A stretch of DNA of 64,000 nucleotides from G965226155 sp965226155 (GTDB lineage Bacteria; Pseudomonadota; Gammaproteobacteria; Eutrophobiales; Eutrophobiaceae). The notes under the pieces are model-generated. The model did not search any database. It worked only from the letters and a program-made list of their open reading frames with translations, and was not told the origin of the DNA. Location of the stretch: assembly GCA_965226155.1 (NCBI GenBank), contig OZ245331.1:2542001-2606000 (forward strand), given 5' to 3'. Below are positions 43,701 to 53,993 of the stretch, one piece after another (the stretch's first letter is position 1; each line of letters begins with the position of its first letter). The position numbers and the translations under genes are program-made.

Positions 43701-44807
43701 TTAATCCTGCAGTTCAGTACCGGTAGGAGTAGCAATAGTCTGACGAACTTTTAAATCTGAATCTGCTGAAATCAGTATCTGACTACCAGGACTCATTTTT
43801 TGATAACCCTCGATCACGATCCGTTCTCCTTCCGCCAATCCAGAAGTGATCTCGGCCTCGCCAGGCAAGCGCAGACCCACTTCTACCGGACGAAACTCTG
43901 CTATGTCTTCACTATTCATCACTACAACTATGGTCTTTTCACCTTGATAACTGATAGCCTGTTCTGGAATAACAATGGCATTGTCTCTCGAATTGAAAAC
44001 CAGATCTAAACTAGTAAACATACCAGGCTTTAATCGACCATCGTCATTATTGATATCGGCCTTCATTAATACACTACGGTTTCGCTCATCGAGTAACGGT
44101 GAAATGAAAATCACTGTCCCGTGAAAAACTTCACCGGGATAGGCAACAGAGGCTAGTTTGATTGACTGTCCGATATTGAGTTTACCCAGATAGCGCTCAG
44201 GCACATTAAACTCCACTTCCAACGGATTGGTCTGTATTAATGATGACAGTGCTTGTCCAACATTAACAAACTGGCCAAGACTGACTTCTCTTGTGCTCAT
44301 TTTTCCTGGAAATGGAGCGGTAATGATCGCATCATTCATATGCTCACGTACTAACCTCAATGAGGCCTGTGTTGCATCCAAGCTGGAACGAAACTGATCA
44401 TATTGTTGCTTTGAAATTGTCTTCTTTCCCAGCAAAGCTATACCTCTTTCATTATCTAGATTTGCTAGTTCAAAGCGTGCCTGTGCCTCATCAACCTGCG
44501 CCTGTAATTTACCATCGTCCAACCTGAACAATACTTGCCCCTCGGTTACTTGAGCCCCTTCTTCAAATCCAATGAAAGATACCTTGGCTTCAGTTTCACT
44601 GCGAATATCGATAGATTCCTTGGCAATCAGGTTCCCTACCAAAAAAATTGTTTCATCGACAGATTTTCTGCCAACTTCGGTGACAATTGCAGTGATTGGG
44701 ATAGCTCCATTTCCACCGCCCTGCGTAGTTGGTTTGCCGCAAGCTGCTAATATTATCAACGGTAAAGAAAAAGCAATATGCCAGCGTTTGTGACCAATGT
44801 TAAACAA
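43701..44807 (-). CDS. RND efflux periplasmic adaptor lipoprotein
   Basis: A 368-residue membrane-fusion protein (AcrA/MdtA type). The signal ends in LIILAAC-G, a lipobox. The lipoyl-like halves are SIDIRSETEAKVSFIGFEEGAQV and DAIITAPFPGKMSTREVSLGQF, with a short alpha hairpin between them (LANLDNERGIALLGKKTISKQQYD). The beta-barrel (LEVEFNVPERYLGKLN) and membrane-proximal domains follow. It is the first gene of a two-gene operon with the RND permease. IS30 copy 3 begins about 110 bases upstream of its start, so its promoter lies in that gap or may have been affected by the insertion. Confidence 0.92.
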   Translation of the reverse strand: MFNIGHKRWHIAFSLPLIILAACGKPTTQGGGNGAIPITAIVTEVGRKSVDETIFLVGNLIAKESIDIRSETEAKVSFIGFEEGAQVTEGQVLFRLDDGKLQAQVDEAQARFELANLDNERGIALLGKKTISKQQYDQFRSSLDATQASLRLVREHMNDAIITAPFPGKMSTREVSLGQFVNVGQALSSLIQTNPLEVEFNVPERYLGKLNIGQSIKLASVAYPGEVFHGTVIFISPLLDERNRSVLMKADINNDDGRLKPGMFTSLDLVFNSRDNAIVIPEQAISYQGEKTIVVVMNSEDIAEFRPVEVGLRLPGEAEITSGLAEGERIVIEGYQKMSPGSQILISADSDLKVRQTIATPTGTELQD

Positions 44808-44917
44808 TGGTTAATTTTCTCCTTGTAATATAAATCGAGTGTAACTACGTAGATGGCACCAATGAAGTGAGAAATTGTTGATATAATATTTTTGCATTAT
44901 AACAGTTAAATTTAAGG

Positions 44918-45988
44918 CGCGGATTCAACTTTGAAGTGCAACGTTGATGTTAAAAAAGACTTCATGTAGTGTTTTTGAATTAAGTGTTTTTCTGGGACGG
45001 TGATTGAGTTTTTTCATGACCAAGTTTAACTGCTTTTGTGTAATCGTGCTGGAGTCCATTTTCTTTGGGAAGTACTGTCGAATGAGACCATTGATATTTT
45101 CATTTAAACCCCGTTCCCAGGAGGCATAAGGATGTGCAAAATAGAACCCCGCGTTCAATTGTTGAGCAATAACCTCATGCTCAGCAAATTCTTTTCCATT
45201 ATCCGAGGTGATCGTGTGAACCGACGCCTTCATATTAGACAACAATCGCACGATAGCTTGCCTGACGGCAGAGGCAGTTCGTCGTTTCACATGTGCAAAT
45301 CAAGGTGTACATCGACTTGCGCTCGCTCAAGGTGACCAGCGCCTGTCGATGGCCTTTGCCGATGACGGTGTCCACTTCCCAGTCACCGATGCGTGTCTTC
45401 CTGTTCACAATGGCGGGACGCTTATCAATGCTGCCCTGATTCACCAGAACCCCACGACGTTGATAACTACCATAACGCTTCTTTCGTTTCTTCTGGCAAC
45501 GCAAGTACCGGTACAGCTCACCGCCGTCTGCCTTGTCCTGGTATATGTAGTGATAGATCCATTCATGACTCAGAGCGATACCTTCTCGTTTATGCAACCA
45601 GTCACTGATTTGCTCAGGACTCCATTCGTCCGGCAGCCAGACCGCTACTCGCTCCCACAAGGTCGTGGGGAGTCGCTGTTGTTGACTGGCTTCTCGACGC
45701 GCTTGCCAGAGCAACTGAGCTTGGCGGGGTCGATAGCCTCTCAAGCCACGGTTGCGTCTGAGTTCACGGCTAATAGTAGATTTATGCACGCCTATCAAGG
45801 CGGCTATATCTCCGTTTGTGTATGTCCTGCTTTCATCAGGGCGTAAATCTGGTAACGTTGATGCTCGGTAAGCTGTGTGTAGTGTCTCATCTGTGCCTCT
45901 CTTCCTTGCTGGAACGAAAGGTAAGGATGCTACCGCAGCTTGCCGTTCGTGCCACCTAATTGAGTTGCACTTACAAATTGAATTCACG
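44918..45988 (-). mobile_element. IS30-family insertion sequence, copy 3 (frameshifted, with target duplication)
   Basis: A 1071-bp copy in the same orientation as copy 1. It is flanked by direct AGG repeats (44915-44917 and 45989-45991), matching the 3-bp target duplication usual for IS30 elements, so it is probably a recent insertion. It lies between the RND adaptor gene and dapE. Confidence 0.92.
44925..45890 (-). pseudogene. IS30 transposase with two frameshifts
   Basis: It shares with copy 2 the inserted T after SERKSMYTLI. It also has a two-base insertion (GAGATATAGCC instead of GAGATAGCC) near 45806-45810 in the helix-turn-helix region. Residues otherwise agree with copy 2 (W in LLWQARREA, P in WLPDEW). 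It cannot make active transposase. Confidence 0.9.
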
Positions 45989-46081
45989 AGGATATAGAAA
46001 CGCGAAATAAAGGCAATTAATGTATAATCATACAATTAGCAATATAAAGACCATTCTAGCTTCGAAGATAATTCCAAAGAA

Positions 46082-47206
46082 ATGACCATTGAGCTTGCAA
46101 CTAAGCTAATCGAGCGCGTATCTATTACCCCGAATGATGCCGGATGCCAACAGTTTTTGGCCAGTAGGCTAGAACAGTCCGGGTTCAAGGCTAGTCACCT
46201 GAAATTAGAGGATGTCGACAACCTTTGGATGACCCACGGTAATGGTGATCCTGTCTTGTGTTTCCTTGGCCATACCGATGTCGTACCACCCGGCCCAGAA
46301 GAAGAGTGGGATTCTGATCCATTTATTCCCGAGATACGTGATGGTTATTTATACGGCCGTGGCGCAGCGGATATGAAAGGAAGTGTTGCTGCGATGGTCA
46401 CTGCGTTCGAGCGCTTTATCGAATTGAATCCAGATCATCAAGGAACCTTAGCACTATTACTGACGAGTGATGAAGAAGGCAAAGCCATTAACGGTACGGG
46501 TAAGGTTGTCGAATACCTCACATCTAAGGAAATTAGTTTACGCTGGTGTATAGTCGGCGAGCCTTCAAGCCTGGAGACGATTGGCGATATTATCAAGAAC
46601 GGACGCCGAGGATCACTCACCGGACATTTGACAGCAATTGGTGTGCAAGGCCACGTCGCCTACCCGGAATCCGCGACCAATCCCATACACGAAGTAATGC
46701 CAATGTTATCAGAACTATGTTCCACAATTTGGGACAACGGTAATGCGCACTATCCGCCTACTACATTTCAAATTTCCAACATCAATGCTGGAACAGGGGC
46801 TGATAATGTCATTCCTGGATCTGCTAGAGTGCAGTTTAATTTCCGACATTCGACCGAGGTTAGCGAGCAACAGTTGATTGATAAAGTCGAGGCGATGATA
46901 GACAAGCAGGGAGTACAATATAAAATCGATTGGCTGCCATCGAGCAAACCATTTCTGACAACCGGTGGGGAACTATTGACCACGGTTAAGAAAGTCATAT
47001 GTGGCATTACTGGAGCACCACCTGAAGTGACAACAGCTGGCGGCACTTCCGATGGTCGCTTTGTTGCTCCCACTGGCGCCGAAATCGTCGAACTCGGACC
47101 GGTAAACCAGACAATTCACAAGGTCAACGAACATGTAAAGGTCGTAGATTTAGATATACTCTCTACTATGTATGAAAAGGTAATCTGTGCCTTATTAGCT
47201 GAATAA
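46082..47206 (+). CDS. dapE: Succinyl-diaminopimelate desuccinylase
   Basis: A 374-residue M20-family metalloenzyme that cleaves N-succinyl-LL-diaminopimelate to succinate and LL-diaminopimelate, for lysine and peptidoglycan synthesis. Metal ligands and motifs are visible: FLGHTDVVPPG, YGRGAADMKGS, LLTSDEEG with the catalytic glutamate, CIVGEPSS, NGRRGSL, FNFRHSTE, and TAGGTSDGRF near the end with the last metal histidine in NQTIHKVNE. Full length. IS30 copy 3 ends 93 bases upstream, so expression could depend on sequence at the IS end. Confidence 0.96.
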   Translation: MTIELATKLIERVSITPNDAGCQQFLASRLEQSGFKASHLKLEDVDNLWMTHGNGDPVLCFLGHTDVVPPGPEEEWDSDPFIPEIRDGYLYGRGAADMKGSVAAMVTAFERFIELNPDHQGTLALLLTSDEEGKAINGTGKVVEYLTSKEISLRWCIVGEPSSLETIGDIIKNGRRGSLTGHLTAIGVQGHVAYPESATNPIHEVMPMLSELCSTIWDNGNAHYPPTTFQISNINAGTGADNVIPGSARVQFNFRHSTEVSEQQLIDKVEAMIDKQGVQYKIDWLPSSKPFLTTGGELLTTVKKVICGITGAPPEVTTAGGTSDGRFVAPTGAEIVELGPVNQTIHKVNEHVKVVDLDILSTMYEKVICALLAE

Positions 47207-47605
47207 CAAGATCACCCGGAAGACTGTTCCAGTATTATATTCATCCACCCGATATATCATCTACTATCCGGTACCACTAGTCGGTTCAGTAACATGCATT
47301 GCGCTGCAACATCTCACATTAGAGTCTAAGTCAACGAATGTAAAAAATAATACCTAGTTAATTATAACTTATTGTAATTTCTATTAATTTAATTGAAATA
47401 TCGGGTATCTAGGTAACGCTAATTGCGCATTACCTACCTCTCTAACGCCTTCAATTAACTATCTGAGCACTGGAATAAAACTCGGGTTAGCTCACAGTCT
47501 CTAACTAGGTAACTAATGCACTGTTGCTTATGCAACCATTAAGACTTCCAGGAAATTATTTTGATAATGTATACTCTAACAATTGGTATCCCGGACTAAC
47601 AAAAC
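47207..47605. other. Intergenic region between dapE and clpS
   Basis: The 399 bases contain no supported gene. A weak inverted repeat (AGGTAA ... TTACCT, 47411-47435) and a TATACT -10-like box at 47570-47575 lie before clpS. No convincing -35 box was found. Confidence 0.45.
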
Positions 47606-47926
47606 ATGTCAGAAAAAACTGACAATCTGAATGATGACAGTTTGGCATTGCAGGAGGCTAAGCCTCGCCTCAAGCGGCCGCCATTATACAAAGTCGTTCT
47701 GATAAATGATGATTACACACCGATGGAGTTTGTTGTTCACATCTTGGAAATCTTTTTTGGTTTGGGCAGGGAAGAGTCAACTCGAATCATGTTGGAGGTT
47801 CATACCAAGGGAAAGGGAGTGTGTGGTATTTTTATCCATGAAATAGCGGAAACAAAAGTATCACAGGTAAATATTTATTCACGGGAGAACCAACATCCTT
47901 TGCTTTGTACTATGGAAAAAACCTGA
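47606..47926 (+). CDS. clpS: ATP-dependent Clp protease adaptor
   Basis: A 106-residue adaptor that binds N-end-rule substrates and hands them to ClpA. The core reads YKVVLINDDYTPMEFVVHIL, then FFGLGREESTRIMLEVHTKGKGVCGIF and the closing CTMEK. Its asparagine-aspartate pair (NDD) and the methionine in TPMEF form the N-degron pocket. The N-terminal 25 residues are the flexible tail that enters ClpA. It ends two bases before the clpA start. Confidence 0.97.
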   Translation: MSEKTDNLNDDSLALQEAKPRLKRPPLYKVVLINDDYTPMEFVVHILEIFFGLGREESTRIMLEVHTKGKGVCGIFIHEIAETKVSQVNIYSRENQHPLLCTMEKT

Positions 47927-47928
47927 CT

Positions 47929-50196
47929 ATGCTAGATAAGGATCTTGAACAGACATTAAATGAAGCCTTTCGACGAGCTCGAGAGCAACGTCACGAATTC
48001 ATGACAGTTGAGCATTTGCTACTTGCACTGTTAGAAAACTCGTCTGCAATAAAGGTCCTAAAGGCATGCGGTGCCAATCTTAATTCCTTGCATGATGACC
48101 TGACCAAATTCATTATTGAGAACTCTCCAATTCTTCCTGATGATGAACGTGAAACCCAACCTACCCTGGGGTTTCAACGCGTACTGCAGAGAGCGGTATT
48201 TCATGTACAGTCTTCTGGACGAAAAGAAGTTTCCGGCTCGAATGTCCTAGTCGCTATATTCGGAGAACGTGAATCGCATGCTGCCTATTTTCTCAGCCGG
48301 CAGAATATTGCAAGGCTTGACGTCGTAAATTATATTTCCCATGGTATAGCCAAGGTTCCAGAAAATGAACAAGGCGAATCTTCGGATACATCCATTGACG
48401 AAGAAGGACGCACGGATGAAGCTAGCAAAAAACCGTTGGACGCCTTTACCGTCAACCTAAATGAACAGGCGAAACTCGGAAAAATCGATCCATTGATCGG
48501 TAGGGAAATGGAGGTTGAACGGACTATCCAAATTTTATACCGCCGTCGCAAGAACAATCCCTTATATGTAGGTGAAGCCGGCGTAGGTAAAACTGCCATT
48601 GCTGAAGGATTAGCGAAAAAAATATTAGACAAGGAAGTGCCTGAAGTGCTAGAGAATGCGACCATTTACGCATTAGATTTGGGTGCCTTGCTGGCTGGGA
48701 CCAAATACCGAGGTGATTTCGAAAAGCGGCTGAAAGGTGTCATAAACCAACTAAATGAAGTAAAGGACTCTGTGTTATTTATTGATGAAATCCACACTAT
48801 CATCGGTGCAGGAGCCGCGTCAGGTGGCGTGATGGATGCCTCAAATATTATCAAACCCGTTCTTGCATCCGGTGATCTCAAGTGTATCGGCTCAACCACC
48901 TATCAAGAATATCGTGGTATTTTCGAGAAAGATCGTGCGCTTTCAAGACGCTTCCAGAAAATTGATGTGGCCGAACCTTCAATTGATGAAACAGTTAAGA
49001 TCTTACAAGGGCTGAAATCGCGTTTCGAGGAGCATCATAAGATTCGTTATACTAACCAGGCTTTACGATCAGCGGTAGAACTGACGGACCGTTATATTAC
49101 TGATCGGCATCTACCCGATAAAGCCATCGATATTATTGACGAAGCAGGTGCATCACAACGTCTGCTAGTCACGTCTCGTAGGAAGAAAACAATTAGTGTT
49201 ACCGATATTGAAAATATCGTTGCTAAAGTTGCAAGGATACCTGCCAAAACGGTAAACAGTTCTGACAAAGATATCATGAAGAACCTCGAACGAAATCTGA
49301 AAATGGTCGTATTCGGGCAAAACAAAGCGATCGAGACACTGTCGTCCGCTATCAAGATGTCGCGAACTGGACTCGGCAATCCACAAACACCTATCGGTGC
49401 ATTTTTATTAGCAGGGCCTACCGGTGTTGGCAAAACTGAAGTGACAAGACAACTCGCCACAATTATGGGAATCGAATTGGTGCGATTCGATATGTCAGAA
49501 TACATGGAACGACATACTGTTTCCAGGTTGATCGGTGCCCCGCCCGGCTACGTCGGATTTGACCAAGGTGGTTTACTGACAGATTCAATTAATAAACATC
49601 CACATGCAGTACTGCTACTCGATGAAATGGAAAAGGCCCATCCTGACGTGTTCAATCTGTTATTGCAGGTCATGGATCATGGAACCTTGACTGATACTAA
49701 TGGTAGAAAAACGGATTTTCGTAGCGTAATAATAATTATGACGACTAATGCTGGTGCTGACCGTATCAGTCGGTCATCGGTCGGTTTTACTCAACAGGAT
49801 CACAGTTCAGATGCATTAGAGGCCATTAAACATATATTCAGTCCAGAATTCCGCAATCGTCTCGATGCAATAATTGAATTTAATCCGCTTGATACGAAAA
49901 CCATACAAAATGTCGTTGATAAGTTTCTTGTAGAGCTAGAAGTACAACTTGATGATAAAAAAGTCACCTTGGATGTAGACGATTCCGCCCGTGACTGGCT
50001 GGGAATTCATGGCTACGACAAAATCATGGGCGCCAGACCAATGTCCAGACTGATCCAGGAAAAGATCAAAAAACAACTGGCAGAAGAACTATTATTTGGA
50101 AAACTGAAACGTGGTGGTCATATAACCGTGACAGAAAGTAACGGTGATCTGGTCATCGATATGGAAGAAGCAGAGACCAAAGACGCAATCTCTTGA
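47929..50196 (+). CDS. clpA: ATP-dependent Clp protease ATPase subunit
   Basis: From the ATG at 47929 the protein is 755 residues, the usual ClpA length. The N-domain (LDKDLEQTLNEAFRRAREQRH) is followed by two AAA+ modules with Walker A GEAGVGKTAIAEG and GPTGVGKTEVTRQ, Walker B VLFIDEIHTIIGAG and LLLDEMEKAHPDV, and sensor-arginine segments. An IGF-type loop for ClpP docking is expected around residues 610-620 (I see VGFTQQD there, close to the family pattern). It unfolds substrates for ClpP. An upstream frame at 47905 lies inside clpS and is not the start. Confidence 0.97.
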   Translation: MLDKDLEQTLNEAFRRAREQRHEFMTVEHLLLALLENSSAIKVLKACGANLNSLHDDLTKFIIENSPILPDDERETQPTLGFQRVLQRAVFHVQSSGRKEVSGSNVLVAIFGERESHAAYFLSRQNIARLDVVNYISHGIAKVPENEQGESSDTSIDEEGRTDEASKKPLDAFTVNLNEQAKLGKIDPLIGREMEVERTIQILYRRRKNNPLYVGEAGVGKTAIAEGLAKKILDKEVPEVLENATIYALDLGALLAGTKYRGDFEKRLKGVINQLNEVKDSVLFIDEIHTIIGAGAASGGVMDASNIIKPVLASGDLKCIGSTTYQEYRGIFEKDRALSRRFQKIDVAEPSIDETVKILQGLKSRFEEHHKIRYTNQALRSAVELTDRYITDRHLPDKAIDIIDEAGASQRLLVTSRRKKTISVTDIENIVAKVARIPAKTVNSSDKDIMKNLERNLKMVVFGQNKAIETLSSAIKMSRTGLGNPQTPIGAFLLAGPTGVGKTEVTRQLATIMGIELVRFDMSEYMERHTVSRLIGAPPGYVGFDQGGLLTDSINKHPHAVLLLDEMEKAHPDVFNLLLQVMDHGTLTDTNGRKTDFRSVIIIMTTNAGADRISRSSVGFTQQDHSSDALEAIKHIFSPEFRNRLDAIIEFNPLDTKTIQNVVDKFLVELEVQLDDKKVTLDVDDSARDWLGIHGYDKIMGARPMSRLIQEKIKKQLAEELLFGKLKRGGHITVTESNGDLVIDMEEAETKDAIS

Positions 50197-51425
50197 GCAA
50201 ATCGTAACAATCATTTGTGTCGAGATGGTGATTTTTTTTAATTATTCTGACCCTATCCTGAAACTGACTCTTAGTTAGATCAGACTCCTGTAATCCAAGA
50301 TAGATGTGATCATTAGTATCGCAGACGATGTTTACCTTAGCATTGAACACATTCCTTTCAATTTTTTGTTTGTCTATTATTTTAATATTTGCTGATACTG
50401 TACTTAGATCTACCAAGAGGCTCTCCAGTAAGATAGCACTTTATTGAATTAATTTTATAATCTCCGACATACATATCAGTGAGTACATTCAGGCTGTCTT
50501 GCAACCGATTTATGAAATCAATTGTGTTAAGCCTTGAAGTAATATTGCCTGCTTTATTTCGTTCTATGTTGGCTTGAAAATCACCCATGAGTATTTGTCC
50601 CGGCATGGCTTTTTCAAGTAACCGAGCCAGTTCTATTGTCAGGTCACCGACCAGATAATTATATTGGGTAGGTTTCAGGTCTTCGCATTGATAAAATTCA
50701 TAACAGCTACCTACTTGAAAAGCGGTTTTCAAGACTGGAATACATTTGGACCGAGTGTATTTCCGGTCAATTGAATTATAAGCAAGAATCAAATGCATTA
50801 GGTGATATAAGCTGATATTTGCTTCTATCGAGCTGTCCCTGTTCCAGACATAAAAGCCATCGCCGGTACTGGATCGTGCAAACTCAAAATTAATTTTCTT
50901 ACCTAACAACTGTTCGTGCGCAGCACTAATGGAATAGGCGAGACAATTTAGTACCAGTACTCGCTCTACCTGTGAGTATAGTGAAAAACCAACTATATCA
51001 ATAAGGATCGCAGCTCGGTCTTCAACATAACTGATGCTATACCTGCGAAATAAGTTATCGATCATTCTACGCATGCCATCTGTATTTTTCGAAGGAAGCA
51101 TTAGTTTGATACGTTTTGCTTGTACGTTAAAAACAGCTAACGCTTTCTCAAAAACAGGCTGCTCCAGTTCCCTCGATGTCGATATCAGATTACGCAAATA
51201 GCTCTCACGATCATCGAAACTTCCGAGAGCACGGATAACCGACTTTTGTTTGCGGCTAAAATTGTCGAAAAGGCAGCTAGATAAATCGGTATTGGCTACC
51301 GACAGGATATTGATACCATTATTAGTACGTGTCCACGCCAGCAGCGCATACTTACCTAAAGACCAGATCCTGTGAAGTTTGCTCTCTAGGGTGTCAATAA
51401 GTTGTTTTTCGTTTTTATTCGGCAT
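50153..51425 (-). pseudogene. Class III nucleotide cyclase-like protein, frameshifted near its 3' end
   Basis: About 425 residues in two frames. Residues 1-130 have no recognised domain. The class III cyclase-homology domain starts around AAILIDIVGFSLYSQ (first metal aspartate) and has ARSSTGDGFYVWN (second aspartate region) and YLVGDLTIELARLLEKA. The first frame stops after GEPLGRSKYSISKY. A one-base shift near 50408-50416 continues as VDLSTVSANIKIIDKQK and FNAKVNIVCD to a stop at 50153. Typical cyclase-lineage residues for base recognition are hard to locate, so it may be catalytically dead. The corrected end overlaps clpA's convergent end by 44 bases. Confidence 0.7.
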
Positions 51426-51544
51426 TCGGATTCTACAATTTCAAGCTACATATCCTTTTTCTTGCATTGAAAAGATTTTTGCACTTATATTCTCAAGCCA
51501 TTCAGAATCTGTGAACTCATTAAACGTAGTGACACAGCAAACAA

Positions 51545-52540
51545 CTACTGATGTTGCGACAATTTATTTCTACCTTCCTTCTTGCTCCGGTACATGGCCT
51601 GATCTGCCATATCAAGCAAGCTTTCGATATTTTCGGAATCAGCAGGGAAACTCGCAACGCCAATACTGACTGTAGATTGAACTCGTTTGCCCTTGATATC
51701 AAATGCCGAATTTTGTATGGCCTGTCTAATTCTCTCGCCTATCACAGCGGCATGTTCACTTTCGGTTTCAGGTAAGAGGACAATAAACTCATCTCCGCCA
51801 ATACGGCCCAGTACATCAGAATCCCTGGATGTCTCATTAATTATGTCGGACAGATTTTTAATCAGCTTATCTCCAGCATCGTGTCCGAATGTGTCATTAA
51901 CTTCCTTGAGATTATCAGCATAGATCTGCATTAAGAGAAAAGGGTGGCTAAACCTAATTGCTCGGTTGAGTTCATGTTGCAAGACACTACTGAAAGAGCG
52001 CCTGTTACGAATACCGGCTAATTCATCGGTTTCAGATATAAGCTCCAAAAGTTTCTTACCGTACTGTACGTCCGCAGACAACATGGTTGTTAGGTATCCC
52101 ACTAGCAGAAAGGGAGTGAACACGACCATCAAGTGCACAAAATTGGTAAGTGAAAATGGATAACCCATGTAAAGGTACAAGACAGTAATCAGTGCAAACT
52201 CGAGTAATGTGGTTAGTTTTCCAAGTGTGAGTGCACTGGCAATGATAACCAGCAGATAAAGGTTCAATAAAGGGCTATATACACCACCAGTGTAGAATAC
52301 AACGTAGCTAATGAACAGTAACATGGCCCATGTTTCAGTCGCCAGCTTCCACTTCGTTATAATCACGAAAAATTTGAAATAATGAAATGAAAGAGTAAAT
52401 AATGCAAAAACAACCATTGCCAACATAACTCTCCATTCATCTTCGATGACTGCACCAGGAGAAACATAATATAAAAGGGAAAGTATCAACAACAACCACT
52501 CAAGTTCTGCGATGCTCCGCGAAAAACCTTGCAGTTCCAT
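51545..52540 (-). CDS. Membrane-bound diguanylate cyclase (GGDEF)
   Basis: A 331-residue protein. The first 150 residues hold five to six membrane helices. The GGDEF domain (about 170-331) has the motif RIGGDEFIVLLPETES, the substrate-binding FGHDAGDKLIKNL with a slightly atypical preceding YADNLKEVND (usually an aspartate-rich DxxxFKxxND), and STVSIGVASFP near its end. It should make c-di-GMP from two GTP. No EAL domain and no recognisable I-site (RxxD) could be confidently seen. It is followed 119 bases later on the same strand by the cyclase-like gene, which suggests a signalling pair. Confidence 0.92.
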   Translation of the reverse strand: MELQGFSRSIAELEWLLLILSLLYYVSPGAVIEDEWRVMLAMVVFALFTLSFHYFKFFVIITKWKLATETWAMLLFISYVVFYTGGVYSPLLNLYLLVIIASALTLGKLTTLLEFALITVLYLYMGYPFSLTNFVHLMVVFTPFLLVGYLTTMLSADVQYGKKLLELISETDELAGIRNRRSFSSVLQHELNRAIRFSHPFLLMQIYADNLKEVNDTFGHDAGDKLIKNLSDIINETSRDSDVLGRIGGDEFIVLLPETESEHAAVIGERIRQAIQNSAFDIKGKRVQSTVSIGVASFPADSENIESLLDMADQAMYRSKKEGRNKLSQHQ

Positions 52541-52743
52541 TTCCTGGACATCTATTTTTCAAGTTTTTGCATATCACCCTAAATATTATAATTGGCATCG
52601 ATTTCCCAGACTCTCTGAGATGAGCCCATAGCACTTTCCGGTATTATATTAGAGAAACCTCAACATGGTAATAACCTGGTACTGGTTATATCATCTGTGC
52701 ATTATAATTTAACATTAACAATGATAACTTATCGACTATCATT

Positions 52744-53898
52744 TTACTTAATGCAAAAATGATTGATTAATTGCTGTATTATTTTTTTCATTGGCTCTAC
52801 CCTATCCATCGGCAAGTACTCATTGGCTTGATGAGCAACTTCTATATCACCCGCGCCCAGTACTACAGTATCCATTCCCATGGAATTTAGGTAGGGACCT
52901 TCCGTACCAAAGGCCACCGTCCCCGCTTCTTTACCTGTGACCTTCTCTGCCTGAGCCACAATCTCAGATTGCCTATCAGTTTCCATTGCCGGTAAACCTG
53001 AAAATATTCTATCAAATTCAATCGTCAATCCAGAACCATCGACTGCATCCATAATAGTAGTGCGAATTGATGCACGGATATCATCGATGTTCATATGAGG
53101 TAAAAATCTGACATCCAATTTCATTTCACACTCACCACAAATCCTATTGGGATTATCACCGCCATGTATGCTGCCAAAATTCAGAGTTGGAACAGGTACA
53201 TTGAATAGGGAATTTGACTCGCGACTCTGTAGCTCTGAACGCCATTTTATTAAACGATTAATTACAGTATTCATCCCCTCAAGTGCATTATTGCCCAAGG
53301 AAGGATCGCTGGAATGTCCAGATTGTCCAATAAGTTTTATCTTCTCAGATAGTGTCCCTTTATGCATATAAACGGGTTTGAGTCCGGTGGGTTCCCCGAT
53401 CAAGGCATATCGACCGAGGGTATATTTAGAATCTGCCAGGAATTTCGCACCTGCCATGGTGCACTCTTCATCACAAGTAGCCAAAATAAATAACGGTTTA
53501 GTTAATTTACCGAGATCGATTTCCTTTAGTGCTTCAAATACTACGGGAAAGAAACATTTCATATCTGATGTTCCAAGGCCATAGTATCGATTGTCTTTTT
53601 CAGTCAATACAAATGGATCTTGGTACCATGTAGATTCGTCATAAGGTACGGTATCCATATGCCCTGACAGGACAAGACCGCCTGAGCCCTGACCCATTCT
53701 GGCAATCAGGTTTACCTTGCCGAGATTATTTTTTACCTGCATTATTTCAACAGCAAATCCAATATCAGCTAACCAAGTGGCAAGTAAATTTGCCACAGGC
53801 TGATTACTCATATCAAAATTAGGATCCAGACTGCTGACCGATGCTGTTGCAATCAAACGAGAAAAAGTGTCACGAAATTTAGGTAGTAATTGGGCCAT
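52744..53898 (-). CDS. argE: Acetylornithine deacetylase
   Basis: A 384-residue M20-family enzyme that removes acetyl from N2-acetylornithine in arginine synthesis. Motifs are LVLSGHMDTVPYDEST, YYGLGTSDMKCFF, FILATCDEECTMAGAKF with the catalytic glutamate, ALIGEPTGLKPVYMHKG, and AFGTEGPYLNSMGMD with VAHQANEYLP at the end. This distinguishes ArgE from DapE at 46082. It is transcribed divergently from ilvD with 95 bases between them. Confidence 0.95.
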   Translation of the reverse strand: MAQLLPKFRDTFSRLIATASVSSLDPNFDMSNQPVANLLATWLADIGFAVEIMQVKNNLGKVNLIARMGQGSGGLVLSGHMDTVPYDESTWYQDPFVLTEKDNRYYGLGTSDMKCFFPVVFEALKEIDLGKLTKPLFILATCDEECTMAGAKFLADSKYTLGRYALIGEPTGLKPVYMHKGTLSEKIKLIGQSGHSSDPSLGNNALEGMNTVINRLIKWRSELQSRESNSLFNVPVPTLNFGSIHGGDNPNRICGECEMKLDVRFLPHMNIDDIRASIRTTIMDAVDGSGLTIEFDRIFSGLPAMETDRQSEIVAQAEKVTGKEAGTVAFGTEGPYLNSMGMDTVVLGAGDIEVAHQANEYLPMDRVEPMKKIIQQLINHFCIK

Positions 53899-53993
53899 AA
53901 TAAATTAATGTTTATCAGTAACTGACAGCCTCTCTCGGCTGTTGTATTCTATCTTACCTCTAATCGTTAACCAAATTCTTTGGAATATTCGTA

